A DNA stretch of 64,000 bases, from NCBI GenBank assembly GCA_950295325.1, contig OX485806.1, positions 49,161,169 through 49,225,168 on the forward strand. The letters are read 5' to 3'. The notes under the pieces are model-generated. The model had not been told where the DNA came from. It searched no databases and saw nothing but the letters and a program-made list of their open reading frames with translations. The stretch is from Polytrichum commune (lineage: Eukaryota; Streptophyta; Polytrichopsida; Polytrichales; Polytrichaceae). A program made the translations under genes and the position numbers. Positions 12,840 to 22,299 of the stretch are shown here, one piece after another (the stretch's first letter is position 1; each line of letters opens with the position of its first letter).

Positions 12840-15130
12840 TGAATCGAGGTCTATTGCAATTGGATTACCTGGATCAAGACCGCCGTGCCGTTGAAGTCCT
12901 CGTCTGCTCGTGATGATTCCCCTGCACCTTCCATGCTTCGCCCTGCTCCACGGGTGAGATATGGACGACTTCTAGGAGACAATGAAACGGCATTACGTGG
13001 TCTAGGCCCACCATTTAGCCATTTCAAAACCGCATCATCTGTAAGTCTACACAAGAGTGCATCAATTGCACTCAACTACAGCATGTTCTGGTGGTACCCC
13101 TGCTCCAACTCCAATTCAAGTCTCGGATCCTGTTCTAGGTATGTCATCTGCATCTTGTTCCAAATCATGCTCCGATACTAATTCGAAACTTGCTGCATTG
13201 TACCAAGGAGGATGATTGCCTCTCTTTAATTGTTTGCTTGTTGTATCCCAATGCCAACCAAGAGATTGGTAAAAAAATCTTTTCAAGCCATGTTCGGGGA
13301 GTTTGTTGGGATATAATTCATCTGTAGCATACGTAATTAGACGTGCACTCCGTGTCCATGCTCCATTTCTGTTCTCGTTCCATAGCTCAACATTGGCATA
13401 ATTGTATAATCAATTCCACTCAACATTCTCCCCATCAAACTCTTGAAGTTCGAAGGGAAAGTCCTCAGGCACACGTTAGGCATGTAATCCCGAAGGCCAA
13501 ATTGGAGGTACGAAGGAGGGTGAAAGGCTGATCTACAATGAGGACATTGGCGTTTCTTGATCATATTCCCTATTAGATATTGTGGATGGAATTGGGCCCC
13601 ACATGATCCAACTTAAAAGCATCCCTCTGGGCCAAATGGACATTGGCAATGTGTGCGATTTGCCAATGTCCATTTGGCCCAGAGGGATCTGTCTAAAACC
13701 ATTGCATGTGGATTTAGCCATGTAAAATGGATATTCATGCATTTGTTCCACATTCCAATGGTGATCCTCATCGGACACTTGCAGCCAATCGAATGCTCTC
13801 ACTTGGCAATGTCCACTCCCTATATTCATTCTACCTACTAGGGTTCATCTGCTCATTTTCTGGCCATGACGTGAGCATCATGTTCCGCATTTTTTTTATT
13901 GCGGTTTCATTCTTTCTGGATGCTCTCAAACTCAGCTTCAAATTGACGGGCCTTTGCCATAGCAAACAATGTATCTGTCCTCATATTCTTGCGCTCCACA
14001 GTCGTATCCAACAGAAATTTCTTCAACGTTGCATTTTGCTCCTCCAGTTGACCAAGAATGTTAAGGTCAATCTTGGCTTTGTAATCAACAACAACTTTAT
14101 TGATCACTTGAAGTTGTTGCTGTATGTCTACCATCTCTTTTTGCAAAGCCTTCATTTTTCCTTGCATTACTTGATTCATCGTACATACTTCCAAAGCTGG
14201 TGACTTTGCAATATTGGCTTCTTCTAAAGCTATGTTCCTCTCTGCTTGCAAAGATTGAAGGTTAATGTCTGTTGGTGAACTATTTGAACTCCCAGCCTCC
14301 CCCATCGTAATTGTTGCAACTTGATTTTCCAAATCGAGAATCCTTGCTTTGTACTCACGAATTTCCTCAGCATGCTGCATACGCAATTCATCCATTCTGC
14401 TCTCCATCGTGTCCACTCCAAGTTCACCAAGGTTTTCCTCGTTAACCATCTTGTTATTCGAGTTGTTAACCTCAATTTCTGCCATATTCTCTTGGTCTTC
14501 CATGTCGTCATTTATACTTGCAAACGCCTCCTTGATTACCGTCTCCATATCATTGTGTGCTCGCCCAAGACGACGTGGCCTTTTTGGTTCTCGGCCCTCT
14601 GGAATTAGGGTCCCTAGCTCATCCACTGGTCTGGGATTCCTTCTGAACCACTCCGAAACGGGAGTGTATGAAATATCTGAAACTTCACACTTAGTGAATG
14701 CAATTCCAATACCCCAAATTTCTTCTCGTTCAAAGCACCCAGAGTTAACCAATCCACTCTTACTCGTAACGCGTGTTCCGCATACATCATACATGCCACA
14801 GACATCGGAATTGCACTCTTGGCCATCTTCCTAAATTGGAGATATTTCTAAGTATTGTTTGAAATCTTCATTTTGTCTTCACGTCTTCGAGCTGGATATA
14901 ACTCGCACACTTGGATTTGCAATGTCGTTCGTGACAAGATCTTGGCCACAACCGATCAAAGTGAGGAAAATTCACGTACTACATTGCAGTCCTCGCTGAC
15001 CACGGCTGTGATACATTCTCCCAACCTGTCCTAGCTTTTTGGTTGTCGTCATCATAAACATCCCACTCCAACTGTGCGGCCTTGCGTTGATATTTCTAAG
15101 GTTCCTTTCATCCTCCACTTGCCATGTCTC
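12840..15130 (-). pseudogene. Coiled-coil cargo gene of unknown function, decayed
   Basis: One gene appears to run right to left across the region. From about 15110 an N-terminal part reads LEWDVYDDDNQKARTGW and then FDRLWPRSCHERHCKSKC. The longest open stretch (14794-13907, 295 codons) begins with a region containing FEREEIWGIGIAFTKC and PKRPRRLGRAHND, then becomes a long predicted coiled coil (MQHAEEIREYKARILDLENQ, then LQAERNIALEEANIA) up to the stop at 13907. Past that stop, shifting frames still make sense: HHWNVEQMHEYPFYMAKS at 13760-13700, CPHCRSAF at 13546, MPMLSYGTRTEMEHGHG near 13390, GLKRFFYQSLGWHWD near 13260, and AIDALLCRLTDD near 13065. I do not recognise the family. CPHC could be half of a zinc site. 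Stops and frameshifts indicate decay, unless some breaks are introns. Confidence 0.5.
13621..13687. repeat. Perfect 29-bp inverted repeat (hairpin)
   Basis: Arms 13621-13649 and 13659-13687 are exact reverse complements, separated by a 9-base loop (tgtgtgcga). The hairpin lies inside the coding part of the coiled-coil cargo gene and interrupts its frame. Confidence 0.95.
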
Positions 15131-15279
15131 CACTCTAATTATAGTTCTTAAGTCTAATCTAGAACTCTAATTTTATAAATTCTAATTGTACTTCATAATA
15201 ATGCTACAAAAACAACCAAGCATACACTTCAAAATAATGGTGCTGTGGAATGAGTTCAAAAATGATGTTAAAAAATTCA

Positions 15280-15490
15280 GCACACCCTTCGAGCACCCTG
15301 CTACCCGCGCTTATACAGAGGCCAGTTGAGTGGGCACGTCATAAGCAATTTGCCAAAAAACGGCCACCCTAAATACATCCACAAAATACGTGAGTAGTAC
15401 TATTTGTAAAAAAAAGACCCCACACTCCCTCGAGCACCCCGCTATCCCACGTTTTTTTTCAGAGGAGAGCCATCCAAGCGCCCACAAGGA
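15280..15490 (-). repeat. Imperfect direct duplication in upstream region of cargo gene
   Basis: Two related blocks, starting near 15283 ('cacccttcgagcaccctgct') and 15420 ('cactccctcgagcaccccgct'), share order and wording over about 55-65 bp. They lie between the C-rich tract and the first coding block, and may be leader or promoter sequence. Confidence 0.55.
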
Positions 15491-15522
15491 GTGAAGTGGG
15501 GTACAACAAGTGGTCCCCTCCA

Positions 15523-15530
15523 CTTATATA
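15523..15530 (-). promoter_or_regulatory. TATA box candidate for the coiled-coil cargo gene
   Basis: On the minus strand TATATAAG follows the C-rich (G-rich on this strand) tract at 15540-15750, the same order of C-rich tract then TATA box seen before the transposase and the kinase-like gene. It is about 400 bp upstream of the first recognisable coding block. Confidence 0.4.
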
Positions 15531-15539
15531 CCGCATCCG

Positions 15540-15750
15540 CCTCCCCGTACCCCGTACCCAACCATCCCCTGACCCTCCCCCGTACCCCACCATGCCCCCC
15601 CCCCTTCACCCCTCCCCCCTCCCCCCTCCCCCCTCCCCGTACCCGACCCTATCCCCCTTCCCCCCCTTCCCCCCCTCCCCCCCTCCCGCCCACCCTCCCC
15701 CGACCCTGGCCCCCTCCCGCCCGCCCTCCCCCGACCCTAACCCCCCCCGT
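15540..15750. repeat. C-rich low-complexity tract
   Basis: About 200 bp of almost pure pyrimidine, mainly runs of CCCCC with 'cgtaccc' and 'ccctccc'. It gives proline-rich open frames on the plus strand that are not genes. Similar shorter tracts occur at 8776-8817, 19195-19250 and 21993-22020, all inside the hAT element. Confidence 0.85.
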
Positions 15751-15789
15751 CTGCACCCGAAACCAGTTGATTATAAAGTTTATTTTTAA

Positions 15790-16540
15790 AGAGTTGATTA
15801 TAAGCTATAAAAGGTTGCTAAAATTCAAATGAATTTAAGAGTGAAAGTCCTCACAATCTTTTGGTTCAATCTTTTGGACGTGTCAAATTCACTTTGGACG
15901 GGTTCTAAAATCAACATGTTTATAATTTTTTCTAAAAAAATAAATGGTATAAATATCAATTACATTATGTCATATATGACATGTGAATATAAACATAATG
16001 AAATTTTATTACTAATACCCAATTAAAATATCAATCTTAAAGTGTTTGATTCACCTGCATACATTAATTCATCAACCACAAAATTTAGACCCTTTTTAAC
16101 ATAATATCCGAAATTATAATTGAAGGTAAACTTAGCAATTGAACAAGAATTAGTATATATAAACATGTCCAAAATTTCAAAAATGAAGACCTACTTACCC
16201 TTCAAAGAAATGGATGAATTCTTCTATCCTTGATGTTTATCTAAACAAACATCACTACATTCCAATTGATGTTTTTAACTGGAATATTTGCACATGAAAT
16301 GAAGAACTTTAAACTAGTACGTAGATGATTTTTTGTTAGGTTTTTTTTAGAAAAATTACTCTCACATATTGTAGTGCATGACACAAAAAAGTAGGTTGAA
16401 TCTCCTTGACCGCGAAGCCTATCATTTCTTGTTTAAAAAAAAAAACTTAAATCCTTCATCCAAAGTCATAGAAGTATGTAATAATAAACGGCTGGTTGAA
16501 TTTCAAAAAAAAGAATCATAAAGCTGGTACAACATATTAT
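15790..16540. other. AT-rich spacer, no gene seen
   Basis: Featureless sequence inside the hAT element between two minus-strand cargo genes. Confidence 0.5.
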
Positions 16541-16645
16541 ACAAGTAATAACTTTATTACTGCGACGACAGTACAAATGCCCTTTGTAAATCATATACAT
16601 GAATAAACCATGCATAATCTAATATTCCACTTCATTCCGTCAACT

Positions 16646-17194
16646 TGACTTCCGTGGCTTCCGTCGAGGGTCCGTTCTTGGCGGAAGAGGATCCGGCTGA
16701 AGTAAATCAACATAGCTAATCGTTTAGTCTTTCATCCGTTCTTTCAACGGTAGCCGATGAGGCGATAATCCTCTCATCTTCTTACGAAAATGCAAAGTCC
16801 TTAAAGATTCCCCCGCTACCTTGACTTCTTCAATGTCAATTGAGTTGTCCTCCACATCCACATCCCCGGGCTTTCGTTCCATATGCGCACTCACATCAAC
16901 CACATCATTTGGATCTCCACCCACGCATTTTTTTAGGTCTTTCTCCACCGCATCGATCTCCAATTTGTCCGCATATCGTCGTTGGTCCTCCTCCGCCCTC
17001 AACTTCCATGCTTGTATAGATTGTGAGAAGGGGGTCATGACATATTCATCACGAAACTGATCTCTAGCATTTCTCTTATATCTCTCACGCTCGGGTGATG
17101 GATTGAATGAAATATGGGAATCCCCTAAATTCTCTATCTCCTCATCCCATCCTAGACCCTCAAACATGTCTCTCTCCTCTCCCATCTTATCCAT
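16646..17194 (-). pseudogene. MGEERDMF-family small acidic protein, copy 1, premature stop
   Basis: The start ATG at 17194 gives MDKMGEERDMFEGLGWDEEI. The paralogue at 30716-31258 begins MHIMGEERDMFAGLGWEKEI, so the start is supported by comparison. Both share TPF.QS.QAW, then EEQ/EDQ.RYA, an acidic middle and the block MRGLSPHR.PLK.RM. In this copy a TAA at 16724-16726 ends the frame after MKD. The same frame continues with TISYVDLLQPDPLPPR and KPRKSS to a TGA near 16647, matching the paralogue's TVSYIDLLRPGPPPSR, so the stop is a secondary lesion. A TATA box lies at 17235-17242 and a polyadenylation signal (AATAAA, minus) near 16552. The family is unknown to me. The protein is small, charged and soluble-looking, with no transmembrane segment or signal peptide. 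Confidence 0.65.
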
Positions 17195-17234
17195 GATACT
17201 CTATTTCGTCATATGTATGAGTCTAAATGCTCTA

Positions 17235-17242
17235 CTTATATA
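17235..17242 (-). promoter_or_regulatory. TATA box of MGEERDMF copy 1
   Basis: TATATAAG on the minus strand in 'caatatataagtagagc', about 40 bp before the ATG at 17194. The paralogue has TATATAA 47 bp before its ATG. Confidence 0.6.
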
Positions 17243-17421
17243 TTGAGCTCAAAGGACTTCATGAAATATACAATAGTTGATGTAATCAAAGATGTAGAGG
17301 ATCTAATTCTCGTTGGTGAGGTCAAAAGGTAGTTGTACTTTTTGGAAAAGTCTTTCGACATCCGCATTGGAAACCCCTTTGATACCTCTTTAAAGCTTCT
17401 ATAGTTGATATGTTATCCATT

Positions 17422-17650
17422 CATTCAACAAATCACAAATTTGTGCTTCAACCTTAGTGGTTCATATGGTTTCACAACCCATGTCACGCATCCCAAGGCC
17501 ACTTTCATTCAACAAATCACATATTGGTGCTTCAACCTTAGTGGTTCATATGGTTTCACAACCCACACGCATACGAAGGCCACTTTCATTCAATAAATCA
17601 CATACATGTGCTTCAACCATAGTAGTTCATATGGTTTTACAACCCTAAAC
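17422..17650 (+). repeat. 81-84-bp tandem repeat, three copies
   Basis: Units begin at 17422, 17506 and 17587 with 'cattcaacaaatcaca' and contain 'tgcttcaacc' and 'gttcatatggtttcacaaccc'. Overlapping 63-codon frames in it are by-products. Confidence 0.85.
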
Positions 17651-17676
17651 CCTAAAATCCTAAACCCTAAACCCTT
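17642..17676 (+). repeat. Short interstitial telomere-like tract
   Basis: Four to five imperfect CCCTAAA units directly after the 81-84-bp repeat. CCCTAAA is the common land-plant telomere repeat. The tract is too short to imply a chromosome end. Confidence 0.6.
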
Positions 17677-17679
17677 TCA

Positions 17680-19000
17680 AATCATAAACCTAACAACAAT
17701 ATTACATCCAATCTATCTTCAATTAAGGCATTGTGAATTGTGCATTGCACATTGCACATTACACTCAAATTGAAGGGGATCTCTGCATTTTGTAAAGTCT
17801 ACCTCAAATCATCCCAGTATCAAGCTAAGATGCCTCATAAATAACCCAATATTTAACCAGCCAAAGCATCACTAGCATGTCAATTGACGTGTGGTTTTTT
17901 CTTCACAAGTCACAGTACGTGTCAACTTCTCAATTGTGCACGTCAATTGACATGCATTTTTTTTTTGCGAGTTTTTAAGTGTCAAAAGTGAATAACTTGC
18001 AAAAACTTTGTCAAACATACAAATTGTTTCCCCCCATCCCCCAGCCTTTCCCCATTATGCTCCCGTACAGTGTATAAGTTTGACAAATTTCATTTGACGT
18101 TCAACTCCAAATACAAAGTGTCATGTGACATTTAAAAAAAAATGAATATCAAAATGACATCTACATTTAATTCTAAAATGTCACCTCAATTTTGGGTTAC
18201 ACAACATTTTAGAAAAACTAATATTTTAAATAATAAAAAATACAATCTTGATTTGTAACAAAAAACTATCAATCGGGCATAAGGGCCAAGTTCCATGTAC
18301 CGGTCCCGATCCGTTTATTTTGAAATAAATGGGTGGGCCGGTGAAAAGAGGGTGGTGCCATGTACCCATTCCTCTCACCCAAGGACTTCCCTAAAACCCG
18401 GGTAAAGCTCCCTCGGTTATAGCGGACACGTCCAGCTATCCCAATGCACCTACAAGAACTTGCTCCGAAGATTTCCAAGTAGCTTTTAGTTAAGTAGCTT
18501 TCACACATGGTCATTGTTTTATCTACCAACCAATGAATGTTGGATAGTTTTTTCCCATCCCCAAATGCCTTAATCCTTACCATCGGTTTTTGTTAATGGA
18601 ACTCCTCGTGCCCTCAAAGCTAAGACTAAAAGCAACCAATCACAAGAGCGGGAGGCAACACTTTTAGAGGTCCTACATTCTTGCCTCATGTCTAGGTACC
18701 GATGGGAGGGTCGGTAGTTTTACCTTAAAACCTCCATTTTTAAGCCATGCCACATCATTTGCCAACTAGGCTCGGCACGTGATAATGTCGATGGTGTGAA
18801 CGCTCAGTTTTAAGGACCCACTTTTAGGCTTAGCTAATGTCAAGTAGAAAGGGGCCTTAAGTAACATATTTATATATAGAGAAAAAAATCAAAAGAAATA
18901 TTCATAAAATATTTAAAACATTATTTTGGTATCATTTAGGGGTTACAGTTCAATTGTAGTAAAATAATCACATGATTATTTGTTTTTATGTAATAGTTAC
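17680..19000. other. Spacer, no supported gene
   Basis: A minus-strand open frame (18583-18269, 104 codons) is present, but I recognise no motif, and the surrounding sequence ('aagggccaagttccatgtaccgg') looks like repeat-derived sequence. Confidence 0.4.
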
Positions 19001-19010
19001 ATGGAACTCG

Positions 19011-19190
19011 GATTCCAGCGAACAGCGCAGAATTGCGGTTGCACATTCTCTTGCAGTACAAAAGTTATTTCATATTTGTATAGAGGACTTCATTACCTAT
19101 CCGTGGACACCAAGAACTCATTTTTTGGAGTTCATATGATTTTTTGAGAGCCAGAAAACCGAGACTGTGTCTTAATTTTTTTTTTAAAGT
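19011..19190 (+). repeat. ~190-bp repeat unit upstream of the kinase-like gene
   Basis: Begins 'gattccagcgaacagcg' and ends near 'gattttttgagagcc..aaccgagactgtgtctt'. It is nearly identical to the units at 21616-21808 and 21809-21990 downstream of the kinase-like gene, and to the gene's own 3' end at 21520-21600. Confidence 0.9.
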
Positions 19191-19307
19191 GAATATCCCG
19201 CCTGTCCACGCCCCGTTCCCCCCCCCCGTCCGCCGCGTTCCCCCCGTCAAATCCGACCGAGATCTCATCATGATGTGGGCCCCATCAAGATGAAACTCCC
19301 CTTTACC

Positions 19308-19315
19308 TATATAAA
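19308..19315 (+). promoter_or_regulatory. TATA box of kinase-like gene
   Basis: TATATAAA in 'acctatataaagccg', about 210 bp before the ATG at 19523. It is preceded by a C-rich tract with GTCCGCC at 19195-19250. Confidence 0.7.
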
Positions 19316-19522
19316 GCCGGGGGGCTTTAGTAGCAATCACTTTTCCTCTCCTCCCACCACATCGGGACCCGAGACCTTGTTACGTCCCAAGGGACAGCGG
19401 CACCGCGCGGGTCTCAAGGGGTTTGGGACGGCAGGGCAAATTGTGGGGTAACCCTCGCAATTTTTTTTTCATAGTCACACACTCATTTCTACACTCACTC
19501 ACTCACGCGGTTTTTTTTCACG

Positions 19523-21561
19523 ATGGAGGGGGAGGACATGGCTCATTACCAAGACGAGGATTCAAGGCTGCACCGTGCTTGGCTCCAAAGCAATGCATCT
19601 GCGAATATTGGCGAGGGTATGGGAAGCGAGCCCGGAAGTGGAAGTCCTGCAGCACGTAGAGCATGCCCCGATCCTTTTGAATTTGATGAGGAGTTTTTTG
19701 TTGTTGGTCATTCTGGAGGCAGCCAATCACGGGAAGCCGTGGAACACGTGGGAGTCGGGGAAATAATGGATATAGAGGGAGAACAAGAAGGGGACCAAGC
19801 TCAGGCAGTTCCACTAGTATACAGCACGTGCCACCACGATCTCCGACACGGCGGACATCAAGACCACATAGCCCTGCACGTTATGTACCTCAGGCTTCGG
19901 ATAGTGATGAACGACATGGATTGAAACGCGCAGCAGATTCGGAAGAGATGGAGGAGGGGTCCACGGCATCAGGTTCGCAATCAAAGAAAAAGAAAAATAG
20001 AGGCAAACGCGATAAATGGAACGATGAGATAAATGGAACGATGAGATTCGAAACCATTGTAGGACATTGCTTTCGGAATGGTTTAGAAATAACAACATGT
20101 TTTTTTTGGAAAGACAATACCTCAATAATGGTATAAAGGGTTTATAGTTGGTGAAGAACGATTTGATGTCTCTTCTCACAGAAGGCACGGCTGGAGCGGA
20201 GTTTGAAGAAGATAGGGGCATGAGCGATTGGGACACCTGGATTGAACAACAAGGCAGGAAGCAATTTACAATCCAACAATGACATATGATGTTGTGCATC
20301 CTGGTGAGGGAAGTAGTAGTGGCATGAAGTCTAAGCTGTACAAGAAGCTAGAGAATTGGAGAAGAGGCGTAATAATAGCAAAAAAAACATCCGCCCGCAA
20401 CCTTCCCGTTTTTTTTACAGACAAATGGCAAACAACATTGCCACTCAGGGCCAGCATGGTGTCATATGGCTGCCTAGAAATGCGGAGATCAAAGCCTTGG
20501 ATAAGGATATCTTCCAAGGGACCCACGGGGTGGTACGGAGGGTCACAATTCATGGAGCATCATTCATCCCTAGCTGGATAGAGTGGGCTGGGAAGACCAT
20601 GAAGGCCACAAATAGTTTGGAGAATCAAAAGGAGTATTCAGTTGAAGCATTGGCATGTCCAGTAGATCATCCTGGGGTAATCAAGCTACAGTACCTCAAT
20701 ATGAAAACATACGAATCCTATTCGATGTGGTGGAATGGAGGCTCTTTGAAGCACATGAAGGCCTATGACTACCAAGTTCCGGATGTCCATGAGAGCACAA
20801 TCCTTCAAACGCCTGGGCCAAATTTTGAAGCACGGAAACGTTTGGTTGTATATCGAAGGCATCGAGCTTATTTGGCATGGGCTCTAATGTGCATTGTGGA
20901 TGTAGTGCACAAGCATGACGTGTTGCACAATGACCTTAATCCCGACAATGTCATGCTGCATTTCCCACAAGACCGTGACAACACGGTTTTCATTGGTGTG
21001 TGTGATTGGGGCATGACATCATGGGGAGATGAGGACGCCCCCTCTAACTATGGAAAAGATTCAGTGGATGAGATGAACAAGCACAAAGAAAAATACAACT
21101 GTGCTGGTCCTGAATTATTCCATGTACGAGGGCAGCGTGAAACATCCACCTCTCCAATGAGGATGGCTTGGAAACATAGGCACACATTTCTCTCGGAGTC
21201 CTTCTTAGAGGGTGTTTTGGCAAAGAAAATTTATCACAAGGATTCGACTTTCCCCTTGTTTCAGCTAAACCTTGATCCAAATGGCTTCAAGATGCGATTT
21301 GAGGTAGCATTGGATGCATTGACGAAGACCAATCCAGCAGAAAGGTCAACCATCACACACGTAGTGAACATGTTGAAGTCGCCTCCATACAGCATGGCTA
21401 ATCCGACAATGTGCTTCCGTGACACTGCAAAATATAACTTTTTAGTTTCTTTTGCATCAATTTTGAATCATACCAATTTTGTAACCGCTGGAGATGTAAA
21501 TAAAGCCATCAATTTTTCATACAAAACTTGTATATTTTTTGGAGTTTATATGATTTTTTGA
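19523..21561 (+). CDS. Protein-kinase-like cargo gene (HND/DWG variant motifs)
   Basis: The first exon opens at 19523 (MEGEDMAHYQDEDSRLHR) with acidic, Ser/Gly-rich sequence. A frame change near 19790-19820 leads to a basic stretch (SQSKKKKNRGKRDK) that looks nuclear. The kinase part follows a 3' splice site at about 20420 ('gttttttttacag'). In the frame 20356-21561 I see a loop FQGTHGVV (53-60), WAGK with the presumed ATP-binding lysine K80, a helix-C glutamate candidate near E97, hinge-like MWWNGGSL, HNDLNPDNVML (191-201) in place of HRD..N, and DWG (217-219) in place of DFG. Catalytic Asp and Asn are kept, so activity is possible; the substrate is unknown. The C-lobe continues to about residue 360 and the last ~30 codons run into the 193-bp repeat. 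The frame change in exon 1 may be decay or an unrecognised intron. Confidence 0.65.
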
Positions 21562-21990
21562 AAGCCAAAAAACAGAGACTATGTCTTAAAATTCCAAAAA
21601 AAAATGAAAGGTGCTGATTCCAGTGAACAGCGTAGAATTGCGGTCGCACATCCTCTTGAAGTACAAATTTTATTTCATATGTGTATAGAGGACTTCATTA
21701 CCTATCCGTGGACACCAAGAACTCATTTTTTGGAATTCATATGATTTTTTGAGAGCCAAAAAACCGAGACTATGTCTTAAAATTTCCAAAAAAAAGTGAA
21801 AAGGTGCTGATTCCAGCGAACAACGTAGAATTGCGGTCGCACATTCTCTTGCAGTACAAATGTTATTTCATATTTGTATAGAAGACTTCCTAACCTATCC
21901 GTGGACACCAAGAACTCATTTTTTTGGAGTTCATATGATTTTTTGAGAGCCAAAAAACAAAGACTATGTCTTCAATTTCAAAAAAAAAGT
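21520..21990 (+). repeat. ~193-bp direct repeats, 2.4 copies, at 3' side of kinase-like gene
   Basis: Full units start with 'gattccag.gaaca.cg' at 21616 and 21809. A partial unit at 21520-21600 overlaps the gene's 3' end. The same unit at 19011-19190 brackets the gene on the other side, so the gene lies between direct repeats. Confidence 0.9.
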
Positions 21991-21992
21991 GA

Positions 21993-22280
21993 AAATCCCC
22001 CCCCCGTCCGCCCCACACACTCCTTAGTCATATTTTACTACTTTGATTTTAACATAATGATAACATAATGGCAAAATGGTTTACCTGGCGCTAGGCATAT
22101 CCACGTCCACGTCGGCCTTTTCTGCCACATAGGACGCCACCTTGGCAAAAAGGTAAGTATTTTACCCACCCTACTAGCTGCCCCCTAGGTTGACCCTACG
22201 TGGACCCTATTGTGTCGTGACGGAGGGTCCGTCACGACACTACACGTCATGACGGCACGACACCGTCATGACGTCGGGAT
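21993..22280. other. Right subterminal region of hAT element
   Basis: Begins with a C-rich tract and ends with GTGTCGTGACGG/CCGTCACGACAC and CGTCATGACGG palindromes before the terminal inverted repeat. No gene is seen. Confidence 0.6.
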
Positions 22281-22291
22281 CGACAACCCTG

Positions 22292-22299
22292 TTTTTCCT
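22292..22299. repeat. Right 8-bp target-site duplication of the hAT element
   Basis: TTTTTCCT, identical to 8551-8558, immediately after the terminal ...GACAACCCTG. Confidence 0.9.

Larger units (their letters stand above)
8559..22291. mobile_element. Giant hAT transposon (13,733 bp) with cargo genes
   Basis: The left end begins CAGGGTTGTC and the right end, reverse-complemented, begins with the same ten bases. Perfect TTTTTCCT octamers flank both. Inside each end are further palindromic GTGTCGTGACGG/CGTCATGACGG motifs (8575-8630; 22212-22275), as expected for hAT subterminal repeats. The interior holds a BED/DUF659/dimerisation-type hAT transposase, now broken, and three further genes on both strands. 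Ordinary hAT elements are a few kb, so this one is unusually large. Intact duplications and ends argue that it moved as one unit, although its transposase could not work now. Coordinates are exact to the base on the TIR/TSD evidence. Confidence 0.9.

Noticed and set aside
15491-15832. Proline-rich ORFs on the plus strand
   Set aside because: Translation of a C-rich low-complexity tract in an upstream region of a minus-strand gene.
17642-17676. Chromosome end
   Set aside because: Only four to five imperfect CCCTAAA units and long sequence on both sides.
18269-18583. Minus-strand 104-codon ORF as a gene
   Set aside because: No motif, paralogue or promoter context; adjacent sequence looks repeat-derived.
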